DNA from: an uncultured Oscillospiraceae bacterium
Lineage (GTDB): Bacteria > Bacillota > Clostridia > Oscillospirales > Oscillospiraceae
Reading direction: 5' to 3'
Assembly (NCBI GenBank): GCA_947626315.1
Contig: CANQRQ010000006.1
Coordinates: forward strand, 45,522-109,521
Length of the DNA: 64,000 nt
Both the position numbers and the translations under genes were made by a program. Positions within the stretch are counted from its first letter, which is position 1; the number at the start of each line of letters is the position of its first letter. The notes under the pieces are model-generated. The model did not search any database, had not been told where the DNA came from, and worked only from the letters and a program-made list of their open reading frames with translations. This document shows positions 24,178 to 37,350 of the stretch, piece by piece.

Positions 24178-25020
24178 TTGAACAATTTAGGTTATTACAA
24201 TGGAAAGATCGGCCCCATTGAGGAGATGTCCGTCCCCATGAACGACCGGGTGTGCTGGTTTGGCGACGGGGTCTACGACGCCGGCCTCTGCCGGAACTAC
24301 CGCATTTTCGCCCTGGACGAGCATATCGACCGGCTTTTCAACAGCGCCGCCATGCTGGATATCCGCGTGCCGCTGCCGAAGGACGAGCTGCGGGAGCTTC
24401 TGAACAGCCTGGTAAGAAAGCTGGACACGGGGGATCTCTTTGTCTACTATCAGGTGACCCGGGGCACGGCCATGCGCAGCCATGACTACGAGCCCACGCC
24501 CGGCAACCTCTGGGTCATGATCAAGCCCGCCGCCCAGGGGGATTTTGCCGGCTCCATCAAGCTGATCACCGTGGAGGACACCCGCTATTTCCACTGCAAC
24601 ATCAAGACCCTGAACCTGCTGCCCAACGTGATGGCCGCCCAGAAGGCCAAGCTGGCCGGGTGCCAGGAGGCGGTGTTCTACCGGCCCGGCGGCCGCGTCA
24701 CCGAGTGCGCCCACAGCAACGTCCACATTCTGAAGGGTGGGGCGCTCTGGACCGCCCCGGCGGACGAGTTGATCCTGCCCGGCATCACCCGGGCCCACCT
24801 GATCCGCAGCTGCGCCGCGCTGGGGATCCCGGTGCATCAGGAGCCCTTCACTCTGGAGGAGCTCTTCGCGGCGGAGGAGATCCTGGTGACCAGCTCCAGC
24901 AAGCTGGTGTGTTTTGCCAGTGAGCTGGACGGCAAACCGGTAGGCGGCCGGCAGCCCCAGCTGCGAGAGCGCATCCGCCAGGCCATGCTGGAGGAATATC
25001 TGGAGGCGACAGAGGTTTAG
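24178..25020 (+). CDS. dat: D-amino-acid aminotransferase (class IV)
   Basis: This 280-residue PLP enzyme of fold type IV interconverts D-Ala + 2-oxoglutarate with pyruvate + D-Glu. Visible signals are GYYNGKIGPIEEMSVPMNDR at the start, the catalytic Lys in CNIKTLNLLPNVMA, and the VTECAHSNVHI and LPGITRAHLI segments, which match Dat rather than branched-chain aminotransferase. TTG at 24178 is chosen because GGAGG lies 8 nt before it. It follows the van cluster and may link D-Ala supply to wall precursors. Confidence 0.9.
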   Translation: MNNLGYYNGKIGPIEEMSVPMNDRVCWFGDGVYDAGLCRNYRIFALDEHIDRLFNSAAMLDIRVPLPKDELRELLNSLVRKLDTGDLFVYYQVTRGTAMRSHDYEPTPGNLWVMIKPAAQGDFAGSIKLITVEDTRYFHCNIKTLNLLPNVMAAQKAKLAGCQEAVFYRPGGRVTECAHSNVHILKGGALWTAPADELILPGITRAHLIRSCAALGIPVHQEPFTLEELFAAEEILVTSSSKLVCFASELDGKPVGGRQPQLRERIRQAMLEEYLEATEV

Positions 25021-25063
25021 CAATCGCCGCAGAAAAGGCTGGAACAGCCCTTTCTCAGCAAAC

Positions 25064-25108
25064 TAAAGAGGCTGCAGCAAAAAAGTGTTTTGCTGCAGCC
25101 CCTTTATG
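25064..25108 (+). terminator. Terminator after dat
   Basis: AAAGAGGCTGCAGCAAAA pairs with TTTTGCTGCAGCCCCTTT around AAGTG. The next 140 bp up to vorC hold only a further GC hairpin (GCGCGGGGC / GCCCCGCGC, about 25203-25225), a likely stop for the vor operon. Confidence 0.75.
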
Positions 25109-25246
25109 CGTTATTTGAGGCGGCAAAGCTGCCTTAAAAACGATTTGAATTCCTTTTCGCCGCTCTGCGGCGATGGCCGTGAAACCTTGTCTACAGAGTA
25201 AGCGCGGGGCAGACGCCCCGCGCTTGCTGTTTGTTTTATCTTATTT

Positions 25247-25783
25247 TTACTTTGCCGCTTCCATGCCGGCAAAGAGGGCGGCCTTGTTGCCCTCCAGGAA
25301 CTTGAGCTTCCGCTCGCCCAGCTCGATGCGGATGGCCTCGATCATCTTGTCCGTATCCACGATGGGCTCCTTCGCCAGCAGCGCGCCCAGGATCGCCACA
25401 TTGGCGCCCTTGGGGTTCCCCACCTGCTCGGCGATGTTGGTGGCGTTGCAGTAGACCACCTGCACGTCATCCCGCTCCACCTTCCGGTCAATCAGGGAGC
25501 TGTTCACCACCAGCAGCCCGCCGGGCTTCACCTTGCTCTCGAACTTATCCAGGGAGGGCAGGTTCATGGCGATGATGGCGTCCGCCTGGTCGATCATGGG
25601 GGAGCCAACCGGATCGTCGCTGACCACGACGGAGCAGTTGGCGGTGCCGCCGCGCATTTCAGGACCGTAGGACGGCAGCCAGGAGACATGCTTCCCGTCC
25701 AGCATGCAGGCCATGGCCAGGAATTTGCCGATCAGAAGCATGCCCTGACCGCCGAAGCCCGCGAAAATAAACTGTTTCATCAT
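25247..25783 (-). CDS. vorC: 2-oxoacid:ferredoxin oxidoreductase gamma subunit
   Basis: This 178-residue subunit of a 2-oxoacid (branched-chain 2-oxoacid) ferredoxin oxidoreductase begins [20 protein letters not shown], the conserved GxGGQG start of the gamma domain. It carries [17 protein letters not shown] near residues 38-54, typical of the family. It is the last gene of vorDBAC and starts 1 bp after the beta-subunit stop. With the other subunits it oxidatively decarboxylates 2-oxoacids to acyl-CoA while reducing ferredoxin. Confidence 0.9.
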   Translation of the reverse strand: MMKQFIFAGFGGQGMLLIGKFLAMACMLDGKHVSWLPSYGPEMRGGTANCSVVVSDDPVGSPMIDQADAIIAMNLPSLDKFESKVKPGGLLVVNSSLIDRKVERDDVQVVYCNATNIAEQVGNPKGANVAILGALLAKEPIVDTDKMIEAIRIELGERKLKFLEGNKAALFAGMEAAK

Positions 25784-25784
25784 G

Positions 25785-26531
25785 TTATTTCGTAGCCCCC
25801 TTGTCTTTGTACACGCCCAGCGGGTAGTACGGGATCATGTTGTCCTCCAGCCACTTCAGCGCCTCTACCGGGCTCAGGCCCCAGTTGGTGGGGCAGGTGG
25901 AGAGCACCTCCACCATGCAGAAGCCCTTGCCCTCCAGCTGATACTGGAAGGCCTTCTTGATGGCCTTTTTGGTCTTGATGATGTTGGCGTTGTTGTTCAC
26001 GGCGCAGCGCTCGATATAATAGGAGTCTGGCACCGCGGCGAGCATCTCCGACATCTTGATGGGCGCGCCGCACCAGGCCTCGTCCCGTCCGTTGGGGGAG
26101 GTGGTGGTCCGTTGGCCGATCAGAGTGGTGGGGGCCATCTGGCCGCCGGTCATGCCGTAGATGGCGTTGTTGACAAAGATGGTGCTGATCTTCTCGCCCC
26201 GGTGCGCCGCGTGCACGATTTCCGCGGTGCCGATGGAGGCCAGGTCGCCGTCGCCCTGATAGGTGAACACCAGCGTGTCGGGCTTGGCGCGCTTGATGCC
26301 GGTGGCCACGGCGGGCGCCCGGCCATGGGCGGCCTCGAACATGTCGCAGTTGAAGTAGTCATAGGCGAAAACGGAGCATCCCACCGGCGCGACGCCAACC
26401 ACATTGCCGTCCAGATGCAGCTCGTCCAGGGCCTCGGCCACCAGCCGGTGGATGATGCCGTGGTTGCAGCCGGGGCAGTAATGGAACTGTTTATCCGTCA
26501 AAAGATTGGTTTTCTCAAATACCACTGCCAT
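25785..26531 (-). CDS. vorA: 2-oxoacid:ferredoxin oxidoreductase beta (TPP-binding) subunit
   Basis: This 248-residue thiamine-diphosphate subunit has YCPGCNHGIIHRLV near the N-terminus, GCSVFAYDYF, AHGRAPAVATGIKRA, and the TPP/Mg motif GDGDLASIG...NNAIYGMTGGQMAPTT. It couples with the VorB alpha subunit immediately upstream (1-bp gap). It carries out the decarboxylation step on the cofactor. Confidence 0.93.
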   Translation of the reverse strand: MAVVFEKTNLLTDKQFHYCPGCNHGIIHRLVAEALDELHLDGNVVGVAPVGCSVFAYDYFNCDMFEAAHGRAPAVATGIKRAKPDTLVFTYQGDGDLASIGTAEIVHAAHRGEKISTIFVNNAIYGMTGGQMAPTTLIGQRTTTSPNGRDEAWCGAPIKMSEMLAAVPDSYYIERCAVNNNANIIKTKKAIKKAFQYQLEGKGFCMVEVLSTCPTNWGLSPVEALKWLEDNMIPYYPLGVYKDKGATK

Positions 26532-26532
26532 C

Positions 26533-27612
26533 TTAAAATCCCTCCTTTATCTCAAGGATCTTGTTGCGGATCTCCTCCGTGGTGGGGAAGAGGCTGCCGC
26601 AGTGGCCGAAGAAGTGGACGGGCTTGGCGCCGTTGATCGCCAGTTTTACATCCTCCAGCATCTGGCCCTCGTTGACCTCCACATCCAGCACGGCCTTGAC
26701 GCCCGGCTGGCCCACGGTCGCCGCCAGAGGCTCATAGGGATAGGGCCACACGGCGATGGGGCGGAACAGACCCACCTTGATTCCCTGCGCCCGCATTTCA
26801 TCCACTACGGTCTTGGCGATACGGGCCACGGTACCGAAGGCGGTGAGCACGATCTCCGCGTCCTCGGTCTTATAGGTCTCCCACATCTGCTCGTTCTTCC
26901 GGGCCTCGGCGTAGCCGGCCTGGAGCACGTCGGTATGGGCGGAGAGCTCCTCGGTGTTGATGAACAGGGAGTTGATGACGGCCCGCTTGGCGGGATCGTC
27001 CCCCGGCTTCCAGCCGGTGGCGGCCCAGGGCTTCTTCTCCGGGTCCACCTTGTACTCCACCATCTCCGGCATCTCCACCGGCTCCATCATCTGGGCGATG
27101 ATGCCGTCGGCCAGGAACAGCACGGGCATGCGGTACTTTTCCGCCTTGTCAAAGGCGAACATCATGATGTTGATCGCTTCCTGGATCGAGGCGGGCGCAT
27201 AGGTCAGCATGTGGTAGTCGCCGTTGCCGCCGCCCTTGACGCCCTGGAAATAGTCCCCCTGGGAGGCCTGGATGCTGCCCAGGCCGGGGCCGCCGCGCAT
27301 GACGTTCAGGATCACGCAGGGCAGCTGGGCGCCGGCGCAGTAGGAGATGCCCTCCTGCTTCAGGCTGACGCCGGGGCTGGAGGAGGAGGTGATGACCCGG
27401 GCGCCGGTGCCGGCAGCGCCGTACACCATGTTGATGGCCGCGACCTCGCTCTCAGCCTGGAGGTAGCAGCCGCCCACCTCGGGCATCCGGGCGGACATGT
27501 ATTCGGGAATTTCCGTCTGCGGAGTGATGGGGTAGCCAAAGAAGAACCGGGCGCCGGCGCGAATGGCGGCCTCCGCGATCGCCTCGCTGCCCTTCATAAG
27601 AGTCAAAGCCAT
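26533..27612 (-). CDS. vorB: 3-methyl-2-oxobutanoate:ferredoxin oxidoreductase alpha subunit
   Basis: This 359-residue alpha subunit contains the pyrimidine-binding domain of TPP enzymes: KGSEAIAEAAIRAGARFFFGYPITPQTE, AESEVAAINMVYGAAGTGAR, SSSSPGVSLKQEGISY and RGGPGLGSIQASQGDY. These match proteins annotated VorB (branched-chain 2-oxoacids) more than KorA, though substrate assignment from sequence is only moderate. The gene lies in the order ferredoxin - vorB - vorA - vorC. Confidence 0.9.
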   Translation of the reverse strand: MALTLMKGSEAIAEAAIRAGARFFFGYPITPQTEIPEYMSARMPEVGGCYLQAESEVAAINMVYGAAGTGARVITSSSSPGVSLKQEGISYCAGAQLPCVILNVMRGGPGLGSIQASQGDYFQGVKGGGNGDYHMLTYAPASIQEAINIMMFAFDKAEKYRMPVLFLADGIIAQMMEPVEMPEMVEYKVDPEKKPWAATGWKPGDDPAKRAVINSLFINTEELSAHTDVLQAGYAEARKNEQMWETYKTEDAEIVLTAFGTVARIAKTVVDEMRAQGIKVGLFRPIAVWPYPYEPLAATVGQPGVKAVLDVEVNEGQMLEDVKLAINGAKPVHFFGHCGSLFPTTEEIRNKILEIKEGF

Positions 27613-27625
27613 ATTTTCTTCCCCC

Positions 27626-27835
27626 TTAATCCTTTTCTATCCGGATGGCCACATCCGGGCAAGTCCGTGCGCAGGACGCGCAGGCGATGCACGCCTCCGG
27701 AACCGCTACCTCCGCCGGGTGGTAGCCTTTCGCGTTGAGCTTCGTCTTGGAGAGGGCAAGCACATTTTTCGGACATGCTCTGACACACAAGCCGCAGCCC
27801 TTACAGACAAGCTCGTTAATTGACACCTTTACCAT
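27626..27835 (-). CDS. vorD: 4Fe-4S ferredoxin delta subunit of the 2-oxoacid oxidoreductase
   Basis: This 69-residue protein has two clusters, [12 protein letters not shown] and [12 protein letters not shown], each ligating a 4Fe-4S centre. The ATG at 27835 follows AGAGG by 7 nt. It passes electrons from the TPP site to free ferredoxin. It is the first of the four vor subunit genes. Confidence 0.92.
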   Translation of the reverse strand: MVKVSINELVCKGCGLCVRACPKNVLALSKTKLNAKGYHPAEVAVPEACIACASCARTCPDVAIRIEKD

Positions 27836-27921
27836 AGATAAACCTCTTTTCTCATAAATTCCTGATCCAACTACTTCCGAACCCACTATGGAAACCGCTT
27901 TCGCGGGAATGCGCTCTGCTT

Positions 27922-28629
27922 TCAGCTGCTCAGGCCGTGAATCCAGCTGTCCCAATCCCGGTGCATATAGGTCTCGATGGGGACCGGGGTGCCGATGTAC
28001 GCCGGGTCGTGCCCCTCCGAGAGGAACTGCTCCAGCAGCTCCTTTCTTCCGGAGGTATACTTTACCGGGACGCCGGTGATCTTCGATACCTCCCGGATCA
28101 TCTCGTACCCGTCCCGCAACTCGTCGGGCCCGGTCATCTGGGCCAGATTCGTGTTGTTGATCATGCCGGTGATCTTCAGCCGGGAGTGCAGCTCCATCTC
28201 CTCCTGGAGCCTGACGATCTTCTCCACCGTGCCCGCCAGCGGCCGGCGGATGTTCACCACGTTCAGCACCTCCAGGGCGCCGGGCTCCAGCTCCATGAAG
28301 TCCTGATGGTAGCGGCCCAGGGCCGTGGAGCCCACCGCGTCGCCCCCGGCGTCAAAAATCACCGTGTCCCAGTCCATGGCGAAGGCGGAGGCCACCTCCG
28401 CCGGCAGAGACAGAGTCTCCACCCCGGTGCAGGCATAGTTGGGGGACACCAGGCGGATCTCCTTCATGCGGGTCATCCGTCCGTGCTCCGCCAGACGGAA
28501 ATAGGTATTCACCATGTCGATGTCCAGCAGCTCCGTGCGCCCGTGCTCCGCCGCCTTGAAGGCGAAGTTCAGGGCCAGCTCCGTTTTGCCGCTGCCGTAA
28601 TTCCCGATGAAAACATAGACCTTCTTCAT
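27922..28629 (-). CDS. P-loop ATP/GTP-binding protein heading the vor operon
   Basis: This 235-residue protein begins [20 protein letters not shown] (Walker A), has [12 protein letters not shown] near residue 35 and a Walker B-like TVIFDAGGD near 88. It resembles the SIMIBI-class NTPases (CooC/MinD-like) and has no membrane segment. It is transcribed in the same direction just before vorD and shares its promoter, so a role in assembly or regulation of the oxidoreductase is plausible but unproven. The ATG lies after a moderate ribosome site. Confidence 0.8.
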   Translation of the reverse strand: MKKVYVFIGNYGSGKTELALNFAFKAAEHGRTELLDIDMVNTYFRLAEHGRMTRMKEIRLVSPNYACTGVETLSLPAEVASAFAMDWDTVIFDAGGDAVGSTALGRYHQDFMELEPGALEVLNVVNIRRPLAGTVEKIVRLQEEMELHSRLKITGMINNTNLAQMTGPDELRDGYEMIREVSKITGVPVKYTSGRKELLEQFLSEGHDPAYIGTPVPIETYMHRDWDSWIHGLSS

Positions 28630-28697
28630 ATGCCGCCTCTGTTTTATGCAAAACTGCTATTTTAGCCGCTTAATACCCCAGAATATTTGTTTAATTT

Positions 28698-28727
28698 ATT
28701 ATAACACCCGCTCCGGCCCTCCGTCAA
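28698..28727 (-). promoter_or_regulatory. Promoter of the P-loop/vor operon
   Basis: -35 TTGACG (28722-28727), 18-bp spacer, -10 TATAAT (28698-28703) on the minus strand. Confidence 0.7.
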
Positions 28728-28872
28728 TGAACAATATGACCAAGAATTTGCCCCTCGAACCTGCAATTTGACGAAAATTTTTGATTTTTGCATTTCTTAA
28801 GTGTATTTTTTCTCTTTTTTCGGAGTAAAATGTTTTTATTTCAATTCAAATGGTGCAAGTCAATGGCATGCA

Positions 28873-28909
28873 AACGGCCGCCGGCGCAAAAGCGCCGGCG
28901 GCCGTTACT
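28873..28909 (-). terminator. Terminator of the ATP synthase operon
   Basis: A 15-bp GC-rich perfect stem (AACGGCCGCCGGCGC / GCGCCGGCGGCCGTT, AAAA loop) lies just past the atpC stop, with only a short T-tract (TTT). Confidence 0.75.
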
Positions 28910-28919
28910 TTGGAAGCTT

Positions 28920-29192
28920 TTATGGTTCTTTTTTCTCCGCCCAGGAGACCAATAGCGTCACCTGGTTGTCCTCCACGTGGGCCACGCCCGCGCCCACCGG
29001 GATCCGGTCCGTCTCCTCTTCCTCTCCGAAGCGGAAACGTACCGTCCCCTCCTCCACGGCGCAGAGCAGCGCCGCGTGGCCGCTGAGAATGCCCAGGGAG
29101 CCGAAGGGCGTGGGGATGTTCACATAGCTCACGTCCCGCTCCAGAGCCGTCCCCTCCTGGGACACGATGCTGAGCTTGATTTTATCCGCCAT
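28920..29192 (-). CDS. atpC: ATP synthase F1 epsilon subunit, short form
   Basis: This 90-residue epsilon subunit retains the N-terminal beta-sandwich (IKLSIVSQEG; IPTPFGSLGILSGHAALLCAV; VGAGVAHVEDNQVTLL). It ends where that domain ends, without the C-terminal helical hairpin that in longer homologues (about 130-140 residues) inhibits ATP hydrolysis. It is the last gene of the operon, 9 bp after atpD. It links the gamma stalk to the c-ring. Confidence 0.9.
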   Translation of the reverse strand: MADKIKLSIVSQEGTALERDVSYVNIPTPFGSLGILSGHAALLCAVEEGTVRFRFGEEEETDRIPVGAGVAHVEDNQVTLLVSWAEKKEP

Positions 29193-29201
29193 GGGTCCCT
29201 C

Positions 29202-31458
<2,257 letters not shown>

Positions 31459-31496
31459 CGGTCCCGCCCCCTTTCCTTTCTCATGAGATCAGCCTT

Positions 31497-33758
<2,262 letters not shown>

Positions 33759-33800
33759 GGGCCGTCACCCTCCTCTTCTGCCAATTTCGCTTTCATCGCT

Positions 33801-34241
33801 TCAGCCGTTCTGCTGCCCGTCCGGGCTCAGCAGCCGGTCCGCCAGGACGGCGGCCAGCTCGGCCTGCCGCTCCTCCAGGATCTGCCCGTTCTGCTCCCAC
33901 TGACGCTGGAGCTCCTGGTGCAGCTCCTTCCGGGTTTGGGCGCTCTCCTGCTTCAGGCGGGCGGACTGCTGGCTGCTCAGCGCCTCGTCCTCCGCCCGGA
34001 CCCGGTCCAGAATGCGCCGGGACTCCCGAAGGCAGTCCTCCCTGGCCGCGGCCAGCTCCCCGTTCTTGGTCTCCGCCGCCGCCTGGGCCTCCCGCTGGGC
34101 GTTCAGGCCCGCCTCCACGCGGGCCTTCCGCTCCTCCATGAAGCGGAGAAGCGGGTCAAACAGCAGCTTTTTCAGCACGAAATACAGCAGGAAGAAGTCT
34201 ATGACCGCCCATAGCGAATCCCAAATGTTTATGTTCAGCAT
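33801..34241 (-). CDS. atpF: ATP synthase Fo b subunit
   Basis: This 146-residue stalk subunit has an N-terminal membrane helix (WDSLWAVIDFFLLYFVLKKLLF) followed by a long charged coiled coil. It lacks delta-like sequence. It probably pairs with the b'-like N-terminus of the fusion protein encoded 42 bp downstream, making an asymmetric peripheral stalk. Confidence 0.9.
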   Translation of the reverse strand: MLNINIWDSLWAVIDFFLLYFVLKKLLFDPLLRFMEERKARVEAGLNAQREAQAAAETKNGELAAAREDCLRESRRILDRVRAEDEALSSQQSARLKQESAQTRKELHQELQRQWEQNGQILEERQAELAAVLADRLLSPDGQQNG

Positions 34242-34260
34242 GGACTTCCGCCTCCGGCGC

Positions 34261-34488
34261 TCAGACCTTGCCGATCAGCATGAAGGCGATCAGCAGGCCA
34301 TAAATGGTCAGGGCCTCCTGCAGAGCCATGGCCAGGATCATGGCCGTCTGCAGCTTGCCGGCCACCTCGGGCTGCCGGGCCATGGACTCCATGGTTTTGG
34401 AAGCCACCATTCCCTGGCCGATGGCGGTGCCAAAGACGCAGAGACCCATCATAATGCCGATTGCGAGGGCGATTGTTCCGCTAGTCAT
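34261..34488 (-). CDS. atpE: ATP synthase Fo c subunit
   Basis: This 75-residue hairpin has two membrane helices. Helix 1 has the loop motif ARQPE and a Gln at the position of the Na+-ligand Gln32 (GQG). Helix 2 has the ion-binding Glu in LQEALTIYG. The Ser/Thr that follows Glu in Na+-type rings is Ala here, so the coupling ion is unclear, perhaps H+. Confidence 0.95.
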   Translation of the reverse strand: MTSGTIALAIGIMMGLCVFGTAIGQGMVASKTMESMARQPEVAGKLQTAMILAMALQEALTIYGLLIAFMLIGKV

Positions 34489-34523
34489 ATCTGTTTCCTC
34501 CGTTTATTAAATTTCTTCAAAGC

Positions 34524-35198
34524 TTACTCTTCCTCCGCCGTGGCCTCTTCCACATAGATGGCCAGCAGCAGGGTGAAAACCATGGCCTGGATCATGCAGA
34601 ACAGCAGGCTCAGCACGTTCATGACCAGGGGCAGCAAAATGGGAAAGATGTTGTACAGCTCATGGGTCACCGTCTCCTCGCCGTACATGTTGCCGTAAAG
34701 ACGCAGAGCCAGGGACAGGGGCCGGATCAGCTGCTCGATCAGCGTCAGGGGCAGCATCAGGGCAAAGGGCTTCAGAAAGCTCTTCAGATAGTGGCCCAGG
34801 CCCCGCTCCCGGATGCCCAGGGTGTGGGTGGTGCCGAAGGCGATCAGGCCCAGCGCCGCCGTCACCGACAGGCAGGCCGTAGGCACGGCAAAGCCGGTGA
34901 TCTGCCCCGCTCCGGGCAGGATCCCCGAATAGTTGCTGACAATGATGAAAATAAAGAAGGTGGCAAAGATCGGAAAATATTTCCGGGCCTTCTCCTTCCC
35001 CAGGGTTCCGGCGATAAAGTTTTCGATCCCCTCCACCGCCATCTCCGCCGCGCACTGCAGCGGCCCCGGCACATCCTTCAGATTCCGGGTGGCCAGCCAG
35101 GACAGCAGCGCCAGCAGGGCGATGATCACCCAGGAGCTCAGGGTCACGGCGGAGATCTCCACCGGGCCGACGGTAAACAGCGCGGATGCTTCTTCCAT
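34524..35198 (-). CDS. atpB: ATP synthase Fo a subunit
   Basis: This 224-residue membrane subunit has five to six helices. The essential Arg lies in LIRPLSLALRLYGNMYGEE near residue 180, and FGTTHTLGIRERGL is also conserved. It is the first gene of the operon; no atpI precedes it. The upstream promoter is at 35268-35295. Confidence 0.95.
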   Translation of the reverse strand: MEEASALFTVGPVEISAVTLSSWVIIALLALLSWLATRNLKDVPGPLQCAAEMAVEGIENFIAGTLGKEKARKYFPIFATFFIFIIVSNYSGILPGAGQITGFAVPTACLSVTAALGLIAFGTTHTLGIRERGLGHYLKSFLKPFALMLPLTLIEQLIRPLSLALRLYGNMYGEETVTHELYNIFPILLPLVMNVLSLLFCMIQAMVFTLLLAIYVEEATAEEE

Positions 35199-35267
35199 AT
35201 GCCTCTCCTTTCCCCTCCGCCGCCTGTCTCAGGCGGTAAAGGCCCTATCCATGTGGATACGACTCCT

Positions 35268-35295
35268 ATCATAGTCTTTTTTTTGCCGTTGTAAA
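35268..35295 (-). promoter_or_regulatory. Promoter of the ATP synthase operon
   Basis: -35 TTTACA (35290-35295), 16-bp spacer, -10 TATGAT (35268-35273) on the minus strand. A small hairpin (GCCGCCTGTCTCAGGCGG) lies in the leader. Confidence 0.65.
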
Positions 35296-35382
35296 GTCTT
35301 TTCTGTCTTTTCCTGACATTTTCGGCAATTTGACAAAAAATTATTTAACTATTTCTGCCGCCTCGGTAGGAGCCGGAGGCTC

Positions 35383-35540
35383 AGACTGTAGACAAACAGA
35401 AGAACCCTGTATAAACATGCAGGGGGAGAGGGCAGAGAGGGGGCGGGAGCCCCCTTTCAGCGTTCAATCTGCTCTTATCCAGGAGCATTTTGAATGCTCC
35501 TGGATAAGCTTTCAAGTTGAAGACACTTTGTCCTCAACTT
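35383..35540 (+). repeat. Interspersed repeat, long copy
   Basis: It starts AGACTGTAGACAAACAGAAGAAC and ends with a hairpin AAGTTGA...TCAACTT, as in the short copy at 24076-24151. The middle contains a perfect 16-bp hairpin (CTTATCCAGGAGCATT / AATGCTCCTGGATAAG, about 35474-35508). No coding sequence. It fills the gap between the ATP synthase promoter and the lipoprotein gene, whose stop it touches, and may end that gene's transcript. Confidence 0.55.
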
Positions 35541-36405
35541 AAGCCGGGGGCTCCAGCCGGTCCGGCAGCTCAGCGCCGGCCTCCGCCAGCGGGAGATACC
35601 AGCTCTCATAATAATAGGGCAGCTGCTCCTCCCGGACATCGTCCCAGAGCGCTCCCCAGGGCCGCAGGAGCATTTCGCAGCGCAGAGTGCCCTCCGCCCC
35701 CCGGCAGACGCCGCTGAGCCGCAGGGTCCTGGCGGGGCCGTCCTCGCAGCGCACGGTCCAGTCCTCCGCCGCCAACTCCGCCCCCAGGAACACGCCCTGC
35801 TGCACCCGGGCCTGATCGCCCTGGGGCAGCAGCGCCGCCGCGGCCAGGGGCTCCTCCCGGGAGCCGTCCTCGTCCCAGACCGTCAGGCGCAGAGCGCCGG
35901 TCTCGGCCTGCTCCGTCACGCCGCAGCAGTCATAGCTCCGGCCCCGCAGCTCCGCCCAGGCGCCGGTGGTCTCCGTCACGGTCCAGCGGCCGTACCATCC
36001 GCCCAGCCACTGCTCAGGCAGCTGCTCCGTCTCCGGCTCAACGCCCTCCGCCGCCAGGGTCAGCACCGTGCCGGAGCCCAGCAGGTCCAGGGTGATCAGG
36101 CCATCGGCCAGGGTCCCCTGGGAGCTGCCCTCCCCGGTCTGCAAAAGCAGGGTCTCCCCCTCCAGGGTCCATTGGATCCGGCCCTCTTCCCCGCCGGAGA
36201 GCAGGCGGCCCTCCCCGCCGGAGCGGAGTTCCAGCACGATGCCGCCGGGGCTCAGCTCCTCCAGGTCCAGCTCCCTGCCCCGGCTCTCCGCCCTGACGCA
36301 GGTATAGGTCCCGGCGCCGGGCGTCTCCTCCGCGGGGGCGGGGGCGCCGCAGGCGGCTAGGCACAGCGCCGCCGCGGCCAGAAGGGCTCCTGTTCTCTTT
36401 TTCAT
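35539..36405 (-). CDS. Putative lipoprotein of unknown function
   Basis: This 288-residue protein has a lipoprotein signal peptide (MKKRTGALLAAAALCLAACG, lipobox LAAC). The mature part is Glu/Gly/Leu-rich and mostly beta, with an early segment (LSPGGIVLELRSGGEGRLLSGGE, about 45-70) like that of clostridial lipoproteins that report a background threshold domain. No catalytic motif is recognised. ATG 36405 is chosen for the signal peptide and GGGGAG upstream. It appears monocistronic. Confidence 0.7.
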   Translation of the reverse strand: MKKRTGALLAAAALCLAACGAPAPAEETPGAGTYTCVRAESRGRELDLEELSPGGIVLELRSGGEGRLLSGGEEGRIQWTLEGETLLLQTGEGSSQGTLADGLITLDLLGSGTVLTLAAEGVEPETEQLPEQWLGGWYGRWTVTETTGAWAELRGRSYDCCGVTEQAETGALRLTVWDEDGSREEPLAAAALLPQGDQARVQQGVFLGAELAAEDWTVRCEDGPARTLRLSGVCRGAEGTLRCEMLLRPWGALWDDVREEQLPYYYESWYLPLAEAGAELPDRLEPPA

Positions 36406-36520
36406 ATCTCCCCAGCGTCTCACAGGGCGATCCTCCCTATGTCCTCCGGACCCGGCCGGGCCGGGTTCCTCTTCCTTAACAGCGCTTATCATTATAGCAC
36501 GCCCGGCGGAAAAATCCACA

Positions 36521-36551
36521 TAAAAAAAGCGGCCGGAAGCCGCTTTTTTAT
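36521..36551 (-). terminator. Terminator of the amino-acid ABC operon
   Basis: AAAAAAAGCGGC-CGGAA-GCCGCTTTTTT follows the ATPase gene stop. Confidence 0.85.
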
Positions 36552-36556
36552 ATCTA

Positions 36557-37339
36557 TTATTTCTCATATCCCCGGAGGAACTGCCTGGTCCGCTCCTCCA
36601 GCGGGTTCCGGAGCACCTGCTCCGGAGGCCCCTCCTCGGCGATCACGCCCCCGTCGATGAACAGCACCTTGTCCGACACGGCGGCGGCAAAGCTCATCTC
36701 ATGGGTGACCACCACCATGGTCATTTTCGCGGCGGCCAGCTGCCGGATCACGTTCAGCACCTCGCCGGTGAGCTCCGGGTCCAGGGCAGAGGTGGGCTCG
36801 TCGAAGAAGAGCACGTCCGGCGTCAGCGCCAGGGCCCGGGCGATAGCCACCCGCTGCTGCTGGCCGCCGGAGAGCTGATGGGGATAGTAGTTCAGCTTAT
36901 CCCCCAGGCCCACCCGCTTGAGCAGGTCCACGCTGCGCGCCTCGATCTCCTCGCCCAGCTCCTTGTGCCGGGCCTTGTAGTCCGGCCGCTCCTTGGCCCG
37001 GAGCCGGGGCGCCAGGGAGACGTTCCCCAGGGCCGTATACTGGGGGAAGAGGTTGAAGCTCTGGAACACCAGGCCGAAGTGCAGCCGGTTCTGCCGGATC
37101 TCCTTTTCCGTCAGGCCCCGCCTGTTCTCTGCGTCAAAAAGGGTCTCCCCGCCCACGGCGATGCGGCCGCCGCTGGGGATCTCCAGGAAATTCAGGCAGC
37201 GCAGCAGGGTGGTCTTGCCGCCGCCGGAGGGGCCGATGATAGAGACGGTCTCCCCCTGGTTCATCTCAAAGCTGACGCCCTTGAGCACCTGGAGGCCGTC
37301 AAAGCTCTTGCGGAGCTCCTGTACTTGCAGTAAAGCCAT
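36557..37339 (-). CDS. Polar amino-acid ABC transporter ATP-binding protein
   Basis: This 260-residue ATPase of the GlnQ/HisP type has Walker [10 protein letters not shown] near residue 35, [16 protein letters not shown] near 150, Walker [16 protein letters not shown] near 170, and THEMSFA. Start ATG 37339 is preceded by GGAGGG. The permease stop lies 11 bp upstream. It powers import of an amino acid with the two genes upstream. Confidence 0.94.
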   Translation of the reverse strand: MALLQVQELRKSFDGLQVLKGVSFEMNQGETVSIIGPSGGGKTTLLRCLNFLEIPSGGRIAVGGETLFDAENRRGLTEKEIRQNRLHFGLVFQSFNLFPQYTALGNVSLAPRLRAKERPDYKARHKELGEEIEARSVDLLKRVGLGDKLNYYPHQLSGGQQQRVAIARALALTPDVLFFDEPTSALDPELTGEVLNVIRQLAAAKMTMVVVTHEMSFAAAVSDKVLFIDGGVIAEEGPPEQVLRNPLEERTRQFLRGYEK

Positions 37340-37350
37340 CGTTTCCCTCC

